From a virus, in IMG/VR virus record IMGVR_UViG_3300047510_001110, positions 1-64,000 of that record: 64,000 nt of DNA, one strand, 5' to 3'. This document shows positions 6,167 through 15,259 of this stretch, piece by piece. The notes under the pieces are model-generated. The model was not told where the DNA came from. It was given only the letters and a program-made list of their open reading frames with translations, and searched no databases. Each line of letters starts with the position of its first letter. Positions within the stretch are counted from its first letter, which is position 1. Position numbers and translations under genes: made by a program.

Positions 6167-8482
6167 TCAGTATAAACCTGCTCCAGAAATTACATATTCA
6201 TTAGTATTTACACATAAAAGCGTAGCGACCCCATAAGGAGCAAGATCTCTATTTCCAGTTAAAGTGCTTCCTGCAAATCTTAATACCACTCCAGTAGATC
6301 CTGTGGTATTAATTCCAATAGATGTTGCTCCAGAATTATAGATAACCACATTATTTCCTGAAGAGAATAATCCAGTTGGAATTGTTACAGTTGCTCCAGC
6401 ACCACCAACTGATACGTGTTTTCCATTATCTGATGGATCTAATGTATAAGGTGGTGTTGCAAGCGTTTGGGGTATAGTTGCAGGACCAAAGGTTCCTTGA
6501 ACGCCTTGAATACCTTGACGTCCTTGAATTCCCTGAATACCTTGAGGTCCTTGAATACCCTGAATACCTTGAGTTCCTGCTCCGGTAATTCCTTGGAGAC
6601 CTTGAGGACCTTGAATTCCCTGAATACCTTGACGTCCTTGAATTCCCTGAATACCTTGAGGTCCTTGAATTCCCTGAATACCTTGAGGTCCTTGAATTCC
6701 CTGAATACCTTGAGTTCCTGCTCCGGTAATTCCTTGGAGACCTTGAGGTCCTTGAGTTCCCTGGAGTCCTTGAGTTCCCTGGAGTCCTTGAGGTCCTTGA
6801 ATACCTTGAAGACCTTGAAGTCCTTGAGATCCTGGTGTTCCTGCTCCACCAGAAAGACCTTGAATACCTTGACTTCCTTGAATTCCTTGAATACCTTGAG
6901 GTCCTTGAGTTCCCTGGAGTCCTTGAATTCCTTGAAGTCCCTGAGAGCCTGTAGTTCCTTGAATACCTTGAAGTCCTTGAGATCCTGGTGTTCCTGCTCC
7001 ACCAGAAAGACCTTGAATTCCTTGAAGTCCCTGAAGTCCCTGAGGACCTGCAGTTCCTTGAAGACCTTGAGGTCCTTGAATACCTTGAAGACCTTGAGAT
7101 CCTTGAACACCTTGAATACCTTGAACACCTGGAGTTCCAAGAGTTCCGGAAATACCTTGAATACCTTGATTTCCTTGAATTCCTTGAATTCCTTGAATTC
7201 CTTGAAGACCCTGAGCACCTGGAACCCCAACACCCCCAAAAGTTCCTTGAACCCCTTGAATTCCTTGAATTCCTTGAATTCCTAAAGGACCTTGATTTCC
7301 TTGAATTCCTTGAGGTCCTATGGTTCCTTGAAGTCCTTGAATTCCTAGGAGACCCTGAGTTCCAAAATCACCACTAATTCCCTGTAGTCCTTGAGGACCT
7401 GCAGTTCCTTGAATACCTTGAGGTCCTTGAATACCTTGAGGTCCTTGAATTCCCTGAATACCTTGACGTCCTTGAATTCCTTGAATTCCTTGAATACCTT
7501 GAAGACCAAAAAGAGCAGCTTCTTGAACGGTTTTCCAAGTAACTCCAAGGCCAGGTCCTTGAGACATTAATACTGAAGTAGTTGTTCCACTAGTTCCATC
7601 AATATCATCAGCATCATATGCCAAAAATCCTTCTAAAATTAAACCTATTGAAGTTCCAACTCCGACAATTGCTGCTCCACCACCAACATATAGTGATGTA
7701 ATAGAACCAATACCACCGATTACATTTCTAGAAGTTTCTGCAATTCCGCTAATATTTTCTGCTTCCTTTGCCTTATTGACATAAATTGGATAAAATTCAC
7801 TTGGATCTACTCTTTCTGTGCTTAAAAATCCTCCAGTAATATTCGCAGCACTGGTTAGATTAGTTGCAGTTGTTGCAGTTCCACTTAAATCGCCATAAAA
7901 ATCGGGAGCAGTAACGGAACTGATAAATCTACCATCACCAGCAACATCTAATGTAAAAATCGGATTATTTGTTGCTACACCAACCCTACGAGTTGATGCA
8001 TTATAAAATAAATCAGGAGTTCCAAATGCAAATCCAGTTGAAGTATTAACAAGGAATTCACCTACATTTCCTTGATTTAAAACTTCATCAACTGCAATTC
8101 TAATTGTTGCTACACCAACTCCAGGAAACATTTCAAATGAGGAAGTTTCTACGGTAACTCCCGTTCCTACAAAATTTAATGCCCCAATTCTAGTGAAGGC
8201 ATTGGATGGCAAAGTACCTCTATCAAAAACACTTATAAGACCTTGAGTAGTTCCAATTCCAATATTGCCTGTGGCCCAATATCGTTCTCCTGGTTGAGTT
8301 CCTACTCCAATTACAGTATAATACTGACCTAAAGGAAGCGGTTTTGCAGTAACCGAAGATGGTCCTACTAAAGGGTCACCGAGATTTGGTTCAGCTTGCT
8401 CTAATCCAAGAAACTGATACCTATCGGAAGTAATTCTTGATTGTGGAGTTCTTACAACTCTTCCAGAATTTAATCTCGCCAT
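6167..8482 (-). CDS. Collagen-like tail fibre protein
   Basis: A 771-residue protein in three parts. Residues 1-320 are beta-rich with fibre repeats (GIGTTQG, VGVATNNPIFTLDVAGDG, DFYGDLSGTATTATNL). Residues ~325-665 are an uninterrupted G-X-Y collagen repeat dominated by GIQ, GLQ and GPQ triplets with a few GTA/GAG interruptions. The last ~100 residues form a beta tip ending TLTGNRDLAPYGVATLLCVN and ISGAGLY. This tip resembles the C-terminus of the fibre at 29041-31530. The triplet tract should fold as a trimeric collagen helix despite having no prolyl-rich Y positions. A late-promoter variant lies at 8525-8532. Confidence 0.75.
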   Translation of the reverse strand: MARLNSGRVVRTPQSRITSDRYQFLGLEQAEPNLGDPLVGPSSVTAKPLPLGQYYTVIGVGTQPGERYWATGNIGIGTTQGLISVFDRGTLPSNAFTRIGALNFVGTGVTVETSSFEMFPGVGVATIRIAVDEVLNQGNVGEFLVNTSTGFAFGTPDLFYNASTRRVGVATNNPIFTLDVAGDGRFISSVTAPDFYGDLSGTATTATNLTSAANITGGFLSTERVDPSEFYPIYVNKAKEAENISGIAETSRNVIGGIGSITSLYVGGGAAIVGVGTSIGLILEGFLAYDADDIDGTSGTTTSVLMSQGPGLGVTWKTVQEAALFGLQGIQGIQGIQGRQGIQGIQGPQGIQGPQGIQGTAGPQGLQGISGDFGTQGLLGIQGLQGTIGPQGIQGNQGPLGIQGIQGIQGVQGTFGGVGVPGAQGLQGIQGIQGIQGNQGIQGISGTLGTPGVQGIQGVQGSQGLQGIQGPQGLQGTAGPQGLQGLQGIQGLSGGAGTPGSQGLQGIQGTTGSQGLQGIQGLQGTQGPQGIQGIQGSQGIQGLSGGAGTPGSQGLQGLQGIQGPQGLQGTQGLQGTQGPQGLQGITGAGTQGIQGIQGPQGIQGIQGPQGIQGIQGRQGIQGIQGPQGLQGITGAGTQGIQGIQGPQGIQGIQGRQGIQGVQGTFGPATIPQTLATPPYTLDPSDNGKHVSVGGAGATVTIPTGLFSSGNNVVIYNSGATSIGINTTGSTGVVLRFAGSTLTGNRDLAPYGVATLLCVNTNEYVISGAGLY
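6492..7506 (-). repeat. Collagen-coding tandem DNA repeat
   Basis: About 1 kb of 9-base units (plus-strand forms such as CCTTGAATA, CCTTGAGGT, CCTTGAATT) encoding G-I/L-Q and related triplets. Near-identical longer blocks recur, which favours length change by slippage or recombination. The tract has no stops in several frames and so produces long spurious ORFs on both strands. Confidence 0.9.
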
Positions 8483-8524
8483 TTAACTATTTTTGAGGTG
8501 AATTATGTTAGTTCTTGTTCTCAT

Positions 8525-8532
8525 TATTTAGA
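8525..8532 (-). promoter_or_regulatory. Late-promoter variant (TCTAAATA)
   Basis: Minus strand TCTAAATAATG, one base from the T4 late consensus TATAAATA, 43 bases before the ATG at 8482 and overlapping the stop of the upstream gene. The CTAAATA variant recurs before the structural gene starting at 23942 and at 25415-25422. Confidence 0.45.
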
Positions 8533-9397
8533 CCAGGTTCAATGTAGCTGATCCAATACCAGCAACAGAAAATACAAGTGTACTTCCAACAACATCAATT
8601 TTCACTGGATAGTCTGATGCAGAACTCATAAATCCATTAGCAGCAATGATAATTCCACTTGCTGAAAGAATTGACCCATCAAAAGTTAGTGATGAAGAAC
8701 CTGTTGCAACGTTTGATGCATTTTTGTATACTACTTGATTAGCAGATCCTGCTACGGGACCAGTAGATCCTTGAACCCCCTGAACTCCAACAATGCCGGA
8801 AATCCCTTGAACTCCTTGAGCACCTTGAGATCCTATTCCACTTGATCCAGTAGATCCTTGAACTCCCTGAACTCCAACAATGCCGGAAATCCCTTGAACT
8901 CCCTGAATTCCTTGAGAACCAGATCCTCCAGTTCCTACACCACTTGGACCTTGAACTCCCTGAACTCCTTGTGATCCTATTCCCGTAGCACCTTGAACAC
9001 CTTGAAGTCCTTGTGATCCTATTCCTGTAGCACCTGTAGCACCTTGAACACCAACAGAACCTGAGAGACCTTGAATTCCTTGAGATCCAGATCCTCCAGT
9101 TCCCACACCACTAGGTCCTTGAACACCTTGAGTTCCTTGAAGTCCTTGTGATCCTATTCCTGTAGTTCCTTGACGTCCTTGAATTCCTTGGGCACTTTGT
9201 CCTAATGAAGACCAACTAACTCCAGCACCAATAGAAGTTAAAACAAATCCAGTAGATCCAACACCTGCATTAGAATCAATAATACCATTTTGAAATGACA
9301 TTGGGGAAGTTGAAGACCCAAGAGATACTGAATTGGTAATTGTATTAATACCAATAGAACTTCCCAGTATTGATAATATCCTAGTTCTTCGTGTCAT
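8528..9397 (-). CDS. Second collagen-like fibre protein
   Basis: A 289-residue protein. The N-terminal ~65 residues are beta-rich (SIGINTITNSVSLGSSTSPMSFQ style). Residues ~68-220 are collagen-like triplets built from recurring blocks GIGSQGLQG, GPSGVGTGGSGSQG and GISGIVGVQGVQG. The last ~65 residues are a beta tip (VVYKNASNVATGSSSLTFDGS to SATLNLV). It overlaps the upstream 118-residue gene by 4 bases (ATGA), so it is translationally coupled. It has different triplets from the 771-residue fibre, so it is not a recent copy. Confidence 0.7.
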   Translation of the reverse strand: MTRRTRILSILGSSIGINTITNSVSLGSSTSPMSFQNGIIDSNAGVGSTGFVLTSIGAGVSWSSLGQSAQGIQGRQGTTGIGSQGLQGTQGVQGPSGVGTGGSGSQGIQGLSGSVGVQGATGATGIGSQGLQGVQGATGIGSQGVQGVQGPSGVGTGGSGSQGIQGVQGISGIVGVQGVQGSTGSSGIGSQGAQGVQGISGIVGVQGVQGSTGPVAGSANQVVYKNASNVATGSSSLTFDGSILSASGIIIAANGFMSSASDYPVKIDVVGSTLVFSVAGIGSATLNLV

Positions 9398-9750
9398 TGC
9401 TTCGCAGTCTCCAGAACACTTAATACCAACTCAAGAACTCCATTCTCACTTCCTTTAATCTTAATAGAGTCATTAGTCTCAAGAGCAAGTCTTCCATCTG
9501 GAATTAAAATGGCACTATCATTAGGTGGAATAGAAACTCCATTAGCAAATTTATAATCTCCAGTATCAGTCGATTTATTGCGAGAATGAACCGCAGTTAC
9601 TGTATGAACAGAAGATCCTGTTCCAATATTAGTAACCTGAGAAAGAATAATAATGGAAGCAACACCAATAGGGCAAGTGTATATTCCTACCATATTGGTT
9701 GTAATGCCAACTCGGATTGTTCTGAATTTATTAAGAGCTACTGCTGCCAT
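9394..9750 (-). CDS. Small virion structural protein, beta-sandwich type
   Basis: 118 residues, entirely beta-like: VGITTNMVGIYTCP, ASIIILSQVTNIGTG, HTVTAVHSRNK, GVSIPPNDSAILIPDGRLAL, ETNDSIKIKG. This pattern occurs in small tail or neck decoration proteins of marine myoviruses, but I cannot name a family. It sits between a giant fibre protein (stop at 9752) and the small collagen-like fibre, with no room for its own promoter, and is therefore part of the late structural operon. Confidence 0.6.
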   Translation of the reverse strand: MAAVALNKFRTIRVGITTNMVGIYTCPIGVASIIILSQVTNIGTGSSVHTVTAVHSRNKSTDTGDYKFANGVSIPPNDSAILIPDGRLALETNDSIKIKGSENGVLELVLSVLETAKQ

Positions 9751-9751
9751 T

Positions 9752-12700
9752 TTACTTACCTAATGCGATGATGAGTGGAGTTACTGTATTTAACAAACTT
9801 TGATTAAATGCTCTACCAGATACGGTTCCAGTAAGCTGATTGACGGTTACACCATCACCAATTCTAAAGTTACCAGCCTGGTCTGTGCTGGTATAAACAA
9901 CTTGTCCGCCGTCAATTTTAACAACTTGATTTTCTGGAACAACTACACCACCTAATCCTGGTTTTGCTCTATTAATGTCTGTTCCTGCCCCAACCCATTC
10001 AAAAGAAATTGTTGTAGCAATCTGCAAACTTAATCTGGAGAAATAAACCGTGGTTCCTACACTTACGTTATTATTTAGATTTGTATTCAATATAATTGTA
10101 GAAATTCCAGCACTAGGAAGAGTTGCACTTTCAATTGTATAATAAATTGGAGTCATTACTGCCTGTGCAGTAGCAGTTGTAATGCCAATTCCCCCACCAC
10201 TAAATCTAATATCTGGTGGAGTTCTATATTGACTTCCGCTACTTACAAGGTCAACTGAAACGACTTTTCCATTTTCTACAGTTACTAATGCTTCTGCAGT
10301 AATTCCATTTTCACCTTCAGGATCATCAAAAGTTACTATTGGAGGATCATCCTCGTTATATCCACTTCCACCATCAGTAATTTCTACTCTTTGAACAGTA
10401 TAGAACAGTTCACCAAAGTAGAGAGCTTGTCCATCATATGGTCTATATGATCCAATTCCAGAAACTGTGATTGTTGCCTGTTCAGCGGCAGGTTCATTTC
10501 CGTCTTTATTTACAATAATATTTCCAGTATATCTATAAATTGATTTACTATCTGGTCCACCAACACCATTGGAAACAAGACCATAATTACCGAATGATGA
10601 GTTAGAGTTTGTAATATCACACTGACCGCCAGATCCTGTGTAAATCGCAATATCATCGCAAATTGTAAAGATAGAAACTAACTGACAATAAGCACCGTTG
10701 GTAATAGAAACTCCAATACCACCTTGATTATATTGAGTATATGAGTCAACGCTCATTGCTCCAGTAACACCAATATCGTCTTGGTCTCCTGGTTCAGCAT
10801 TAACACCATCCACAAGCATTCCAATACTTCCTGGAATAAAGTTGGTGCAGTTTCTTACATAAGGACCTTGAGTTACAGGTCCAGTTCCTTTGGAATATGG
10901 TGGAAGAACAACTCCACCACCCTGATAAGTATGAGGAATTGTTGATGGTCCAACATTTACAACAAATGTATTGGAACCATCTGAGTCTCCACCAATAATA
11001 TTAAGAACTTCAAAAGTAAATCCTCTATTACCAGTTGGATATAATGTTGTAGTTCCAGCACCACTTGTGCAAGAAAACTCAAGATCTCTAAGAACAACTA
11101 GATCTCCCTTCTTAACAACTGCACCTGCTGCTGTTACTGTAGTAATACCAGTTACATTATTATAAGAAGCAGTTGTGACACCTATAGAACGCTTAACAAT
11201 AAATCCACCACCCTCATAATTATGAACAATTGTTGAAACTCCGACATTAATTGCAAAACTTCCATCTGGATTTATTTTATCAATATTAAAATCATATCCA
11301 TAATAACCTGATGGAAACTTTAATATGTTTGATGGGTCATATGAACAAGAGAACTCAAGATCTCTAATCTCAATTAAATCACCTTTTTTAACTAGAATTC
11401 CTGGAGCAGTAATTGTTGCTATTCCACTTGTATTATCATATGTTGCGCCAATTACTGATGTTACTGAATTAAATCCATATCCACTGTTTCCTGGATATGT
11501 TGTATTAAATCCAACAGTGGAGAACGCGGTTGATCCTAAACCAACAATAGAAGTTACAACTCCGATGCAAGAATGCATTGCAGAAATAACATTTGCACAA
11601 GAATTAACACTATTATTAAATCCAGTTTCTGGGTCGACCTGAATTCCAAGATCTTTAACCTGAGTAAATTCTTGTTGGAAGTTTTGATATTTCTGAACTG
11701 TTCCTCCAGTAGTGTAATAATGAGGGAGTGTTGATGCTCCGCCGACAAAAGTAAATGTATTTGGTCCAACTACAGATTGAACTGGGAATATAACACCATA
11801 ATCACCTTCCCTTGGGAAAATTAATTGTGTTGCCCCACCATCATAACTACAAGTAAATGCTAATCCAACAATTCTAGCTGGATCATCTTTACTCAATCCG
11901 TGAGGACCATTAGTTGTAATAGTAGTAATTCCAGTTACATGATCATAAACTGCGTTAGAAACGCTAGTTCCAACTCCTACCGGATATCCTCCCCAAGTGC
12001 AGTTATTGACTATTGAACGTGCTACTTTAAATGAGTAGTCTAAAGTCGCAATAGTTTGCTCAACTTCTGATGGGTTCTTAAGAATTCCTGTTTTTAAATT
12101 CCAATCTTCATCATAATAGGATTTGCCAGCACCCACAGACTTAGAATTTCCACCTCTTGTAATATCAAAACAAATTCCTTTCCAAATATTTTTAACGTCT
12201 TTTGCGCAAAGACTTGAGTCAATATTTACTCCATATATTGTGGTAATTCCGGCAAGAGTGCTATAATCACTGATAATATTCACAATATTATCACGTAGTC
12301 CATTTATTTTGGTAATAGTTTCTGGACATCCTCCAGGAACAATGATCGGAGAATAACTAAAGTTTTGATTTGTACTTGTAAATGATACAATTCCAGGTTG
12401 AGCCTTATAATCAATATTATTGATAATATATGTTGCAATTCCTACCGCATGGTTAATTGCAGCAACTGTTGCCGCTCGAATGCTATTACCATTTCCATCC
12501 TGCCCATTAATATGAAGTAAGTTTCCTGAAGGATCATAATAAGATTTTCCTGCTCCAACTGAATTTCTATTGCTATTTGCTTTTAAATCATTCGAAATGG
12601 AGCGGATAATGTCCTTAACATCATCCTTACAACTTTGCTTCACTGTTGCTGGGACTGGAGGGGGAGATCCTGTAAGACCCGTTGTTGTTAAAGCAAGACC

Positions 12701-15214
12701 TGCTGAACCAAGATATCCTTGTGATGGATCAGCATTAGGAGTGTATAACCAAGCAACAGTTTCTTCTGCAATGAAATCGAGATTTAGATCAAGTAGTCTA
12801 CCAGCATCCTGCTCTCTATGAGTTCCTGCAAATCCACTAAATCCACTTGTAAGGAAACCTACGGACTCTTTAGCAATGTAATCAAGATTTAAACGAATTA
12901 ATCTCGCAGCATCAAAGTATCTACCAGTTGAAACGCCCAGCAAACGTTCGAATGAAACAATTGCTGCTCCATTGGTCATTTGAGGACCAATGAAACTCAA
13001 GTCTGTTAGGTGGCAACCATTGTTTACAAAGAATAAGTCTTGGTTGGGATACTTTGGAGTAACAACGCAGTTTCTGAGTTCAGTTCCCTCAACTGCGACT
13101 GTTTTCTTAAGAAGAATGGGATTTTCTTCAACATAAACTCCAGGGAATACTTTAATAGTATCTCCAAATAGAGCAGCACCAGCAGCTGCTTTGATTGTTC
13201 TCTTTGGATAATTCTCTGCCAATCCAGTATTATTATCATCACCAGTTTGAGAAACATAAATTGTTTTACCGATTGGACGATATGCATCAATCTTAACTAC
13301 ACCCTTTCCTTGTGGTTGAGATCCGAAAACATTAACACCAATTCCAGCAACAATCTGAGTTACAATCCCTACAAGATTTACACCATCACCATAATATTCT
13401 TCTGCAGTTACTGAACCTTCGGCAGTTATATCATTTTCAACAGCAAGAGAAGAACCAATTGTAATTCTATCAGTTGTTCCTAAAGAAACTACCGATTGAG
13501 TTGGAGAAATTTTTGCCTCTCCAGTAAGGGTATTTGTTTCTAGAGCAATGTTACCAATTTTGGCATCAATTGCTACTGTTAAATTATAATCCTCTAATAT
13601 ACTAACGCCAATTCCAAGTTTTGGTCCTAATGGGTAATAGATAAGACCTGCTAGATCAGCATCAACAAAAGTATCCTTATAAGTTCCTATTCCACCAGTC
13701 AAATCAGTAAGATTGACTGCATAAAATGTATTAGCAGTTGAAACTTGATTAATTAGAACAGTATCTGTAAATGAACTAATACCAGCAACGTCAATTACAT
13801 AAGTTCCACTCAGAGCAACACCAACAGTAACAATACCAGGTCCACCTGCTCCAATTACAAACATATTGTCTGTAAAATCAATAAAAGATGCTATACCAGC
13901 ATTTTCTCCGAAATTACTGACTGTGATTGTTGCACCATCAATCAAAATTAGATCATTATCAATGAGAGCATTCATCTCAATAATATCACCTAAATCTGCT
14001 GGAGTAGTTAAGGTAATTCCGACTCCAGAAGTTGCAATATAATCATCACCTTGAATTAACTTAACTCCATTTAGATAAACGTCAAGATATAATGCTTCTG
14101 GATTTACTCCGATTCCGATTCCTGGGGGATCTCCTAAAGTTGATAAATCATATTGGAATGCAAATTCAGATTGCCCTGCAGATGCAGTAAATACTTCTCT
14201 ATTTCTAAGAACACCAAAAGATTCCCATTGAACTGCTGGACCTCCATCAGATCCTCCAGTTCCTCCTAAAGATTTTAGATATTGACCATAATTTCCATAC
14301 TGTCTATTATCATCATAAAGAGCACTATTGACGTAAAGTGAATTTCTAAAAGTTCCTATTGCATAGTTTAATTGCTCTCCGTCAAGAACATTAATAGTCG
14401 CTTGTTCTCCACTAAAATCTGTAGCAGTAACAGAAACACCAACAATATTAGTGAAATTTCCTGCAGAATAAGTAACTGCAGTTCCTGTTAGATTTGTAAT
14501 AGTTCCATCACTTGAAGTAAATGTAGTAATGGTTCCTGTATTATATGTTAAGTTATCCCCTGATACACTAGTTAAAGTGGCATTAGTTGAATTTAATGTT
14601 GTGACAATTCCACTTTGTGCATAAAGATTGCTGATGTAAGCATTAGTATATTCTAAATCTGTGCCAGTGGAAGTTGTAATTGTTGAAATAGTTCCACTTA
14701 GATTCGTAATCGTTCCGATACTATAATTTAAATTAGACCCTATTATTGAAGTTATAAAACCAGTCTGATATCTTAATGTATTTCCGATTCCAAGATCAAC
14801 CGTTGCAATACCACTTACTATAAGAGGTAAGGAAGCAATTCCTGGACCAGCATTAATATTTGTTACTGTTAGTGTTGTAATTCCTGCGTTGGTGGAAGTA
14901 AAGTTCCTAATAGTTCCAATACCATAATTTAAATTTTCACCGATGATATTTGTGATGTCTCCATAGTCTAAATTAATTTCATCATTGGCAACATCAAGAG
15001 TACCTTGAATTATGACATCTCCTCTAAAAATTGCAACGGTCGTTGTTGCAATTCCGACTATAACTTCTCCGGGTTTCGGAATTGCCTTAACGTCTAAAAG
15101 ATATTCTGGCTGATCAGTTCCAATACCGATTCTTTTGGTTACTGCATCAGCGTGGATTAAATTATCACTTACTTCAAGACCATTTTTAACGACAAAATTC
15201 TTATCTATGGCCAT
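9752..15214 (-). CDS. Giant tail fibre-like protein with beta-helix segment
   Basis: 1820 residues. The N-terminus (MAIDKNFVVKNGLEVSDNLI) resembles T4-type fibre attachment ends. Residues ~60-330 are short repeats with T-ITNLSG or YSIGTITN strands. At ~650 begins a pectate-lyase-like beta-helix: IYVSQTGDDNNTGLAENYPKRTIKAAAG, then GDTIKVFPGVYVEENPI. Repeated ~85-residue units follow at ~1180-1450 (GDLVVLRDLEFSC, STIPHTYQGGG). The end (GTVSGRAFNQSLLNTVTP) is another fibre-like strand set. The beta-helix opening is shared with the 1881-residue protein at 18297-23942. It probably forms part of the baseplate or fibre corona; enzymatic activity is not shown. A textbook late promoter precedes it. 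Confidence 0.75.
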   Translation of the reverse strand: MAIDKNFVVKNGLEVSDNLIHADAVTKRIGIGTDQPEYLLDVKAIPKPGEVIVGIATTTVAIFRGDVIIQGTLDVANDEINLDYGDITNIIGENLNYGIGTIRNFTSTNAGITTLTVTNINAGPGIASLPLIVSGIATVDLGIGNTLRYQTGFITSIIGSNLNYSIGTITNLSGTISTITTSTGTDLEYTNAYISNLYAQSGIVTTLNSTNATLTSVSGDNLTYNTGTITTFTSSDGTITNLTGTAVTYSAGNFTNIVGVSVTATDFSGEQATINVLDGEQLNYAIGTFRNSLYVNSALYDDNRQYGNYGQYLKSLGGTGGSDGGPAVQWESFGVLRNREVFTASAGQSEFAFQYDLSTLGDPPGIGIGVNPEALYLDVYLNGVKLIQGDDYIATSGVGITLTTPADLGDIIEMNALIDNDLILIDGATITVSNFGENAGIASFIDFTDNMFVIGAGGPGIVTVGVALSGTYVIDVAGISSFTDTVLINQVSTANTFYAVNLTDLTGGIGTYKDTFVDADLAGLIYYPLGPKLGIGVSILEDYNLTVAIDAKIGNIALETNTLTGEAKISPTQSVVSLGTTDRITIGSSLAVENDITAEGSVTAEEYYGDGVNLVGIVTQIVAGIGVNVFGSQPQGKGVVKIDAYRPIGKTIYVSQTGDDNNTGLAENYPKRTIKAAAGAALFGDTIKVFPGVYVEENPILLKKTVAVEGTELRNCVVTPKYPNQDLFFVNNGCHLTDLSFIGPQMTNGAAIVSFERLLGVSTGRYFDAARLIRLNLDYIAKESVGFLTSGFSGFAGTHREQDAGRLLDLNLDFIAEETVAWLYTPNADPSQGYLGSAGLALTTTGLTGSPPPVPATVKQSCKDDVKDIIRSISNDLKANSNRNSVGAGKSYYDPSGNLLHINGQDGNGNSIRAATVAAINHAVGIATYIINNIDYKAQPGIVSFTSTNQNFSYSPIIVPGGCPETITKINGLRDNIVNIISDYSTLAGITTIYGVNIDSSLCAKDVKNIWKGICFDITRGGNSKSVGAGKSYYDEDWNLKTGILKNPSEVEQTIATLDYSFKVARSIVNNCTWGGYPVGVGTSVSNAVYDHVTGITTITTNGPHGLSKDDPARIVGLAFTCSYDGGATQLIFPREGDYGVIFPVQSVVGPNTFTFVGGASTLPHYYTTGGTVQKYQNFQQEFTQVKDLGIQVDPETGFNNSVNSCANVISAMHSCIGVVTSIVGLGSTAFSTVGFNTTYPGNSGYGFNSVTSVIGATYDNTSGIATITAPGILVKKGDLIEIRDLEFSCSYDPSNILKFPSGYYGYDFNIDKINPDGSFAINVGVSTIVHNYEGGGFIVKRSIGVTTASYNNVTGITTVTAAGAVVKKGDLVVLRDLEFSCTSGAGTTTLYPTGNRGFTFEVLNIIGGDSDGSNTFVVNVGPSTIPHTYQGGGVVLPPYSKGTGPVTQGPYVRNCTNFIPGSIGMLVDGVNAEPGDQDDIGVTGAMSVDSYTQYNQGGIGVSITNGAYCQLVSIFTICDDIAIYTGSGGQCDITNSNSSFGNYGLVSNGVGGPDSKSIYRYTGNIIVNKDGNEPAAEQATITVSGIGSYRPYDGQALYFGELFYTVQRVEITDGGSGYNEDDPPIVTFDDPEGENGITAEALVTVENGKVVSVDLVSSGSQYRTPPDIRFSGGGIGITTATAQAVMTPIYYTIESATLPSAGISTIILNTNLNNNVSVGTTVYFSRLSLQIATTISFEWVGAGTDINRAKPGLGGVVVPENQVVKIDGGQVVYTSTDQAGNFRIGDGVTVNQLTGTVSGRAFNQSLLNTVTPLIIALGK

Positions 15215-15248
15215 AGTTCCCCCGGGTTTCCCTATCCACCCTTTTATA

Positions 15249-15256
15249 TATTTATA
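15249..15256 (-). promoter_or_regulatory. T4-type late promoter TATAAATA
   Basis: Exact TATAAATA on the minus strand, 35 bases before the ATG at 15214 and just past the stop of the 15260-18277 gene. A GGGGGAAC Shine-Dalgarno precedes the ATG. Confidence 0.8.
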
Positions 15257-15259
15257 AAA

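Noticed and set aside
6439-7377. Several long ORFs in other frames of the collagen repeat
   Set aside because: 9-base repeats without stops create open frames on both strands. Only the Gly-X-Y frame continues into sensible N- and C-terminal domains.
6492-7506. Regular repeats that could suggest a CRISPR array
   Set aside because: Units are 9 bases, contiguous, in phase with a protein frame and without spacers. No cas genes are present.
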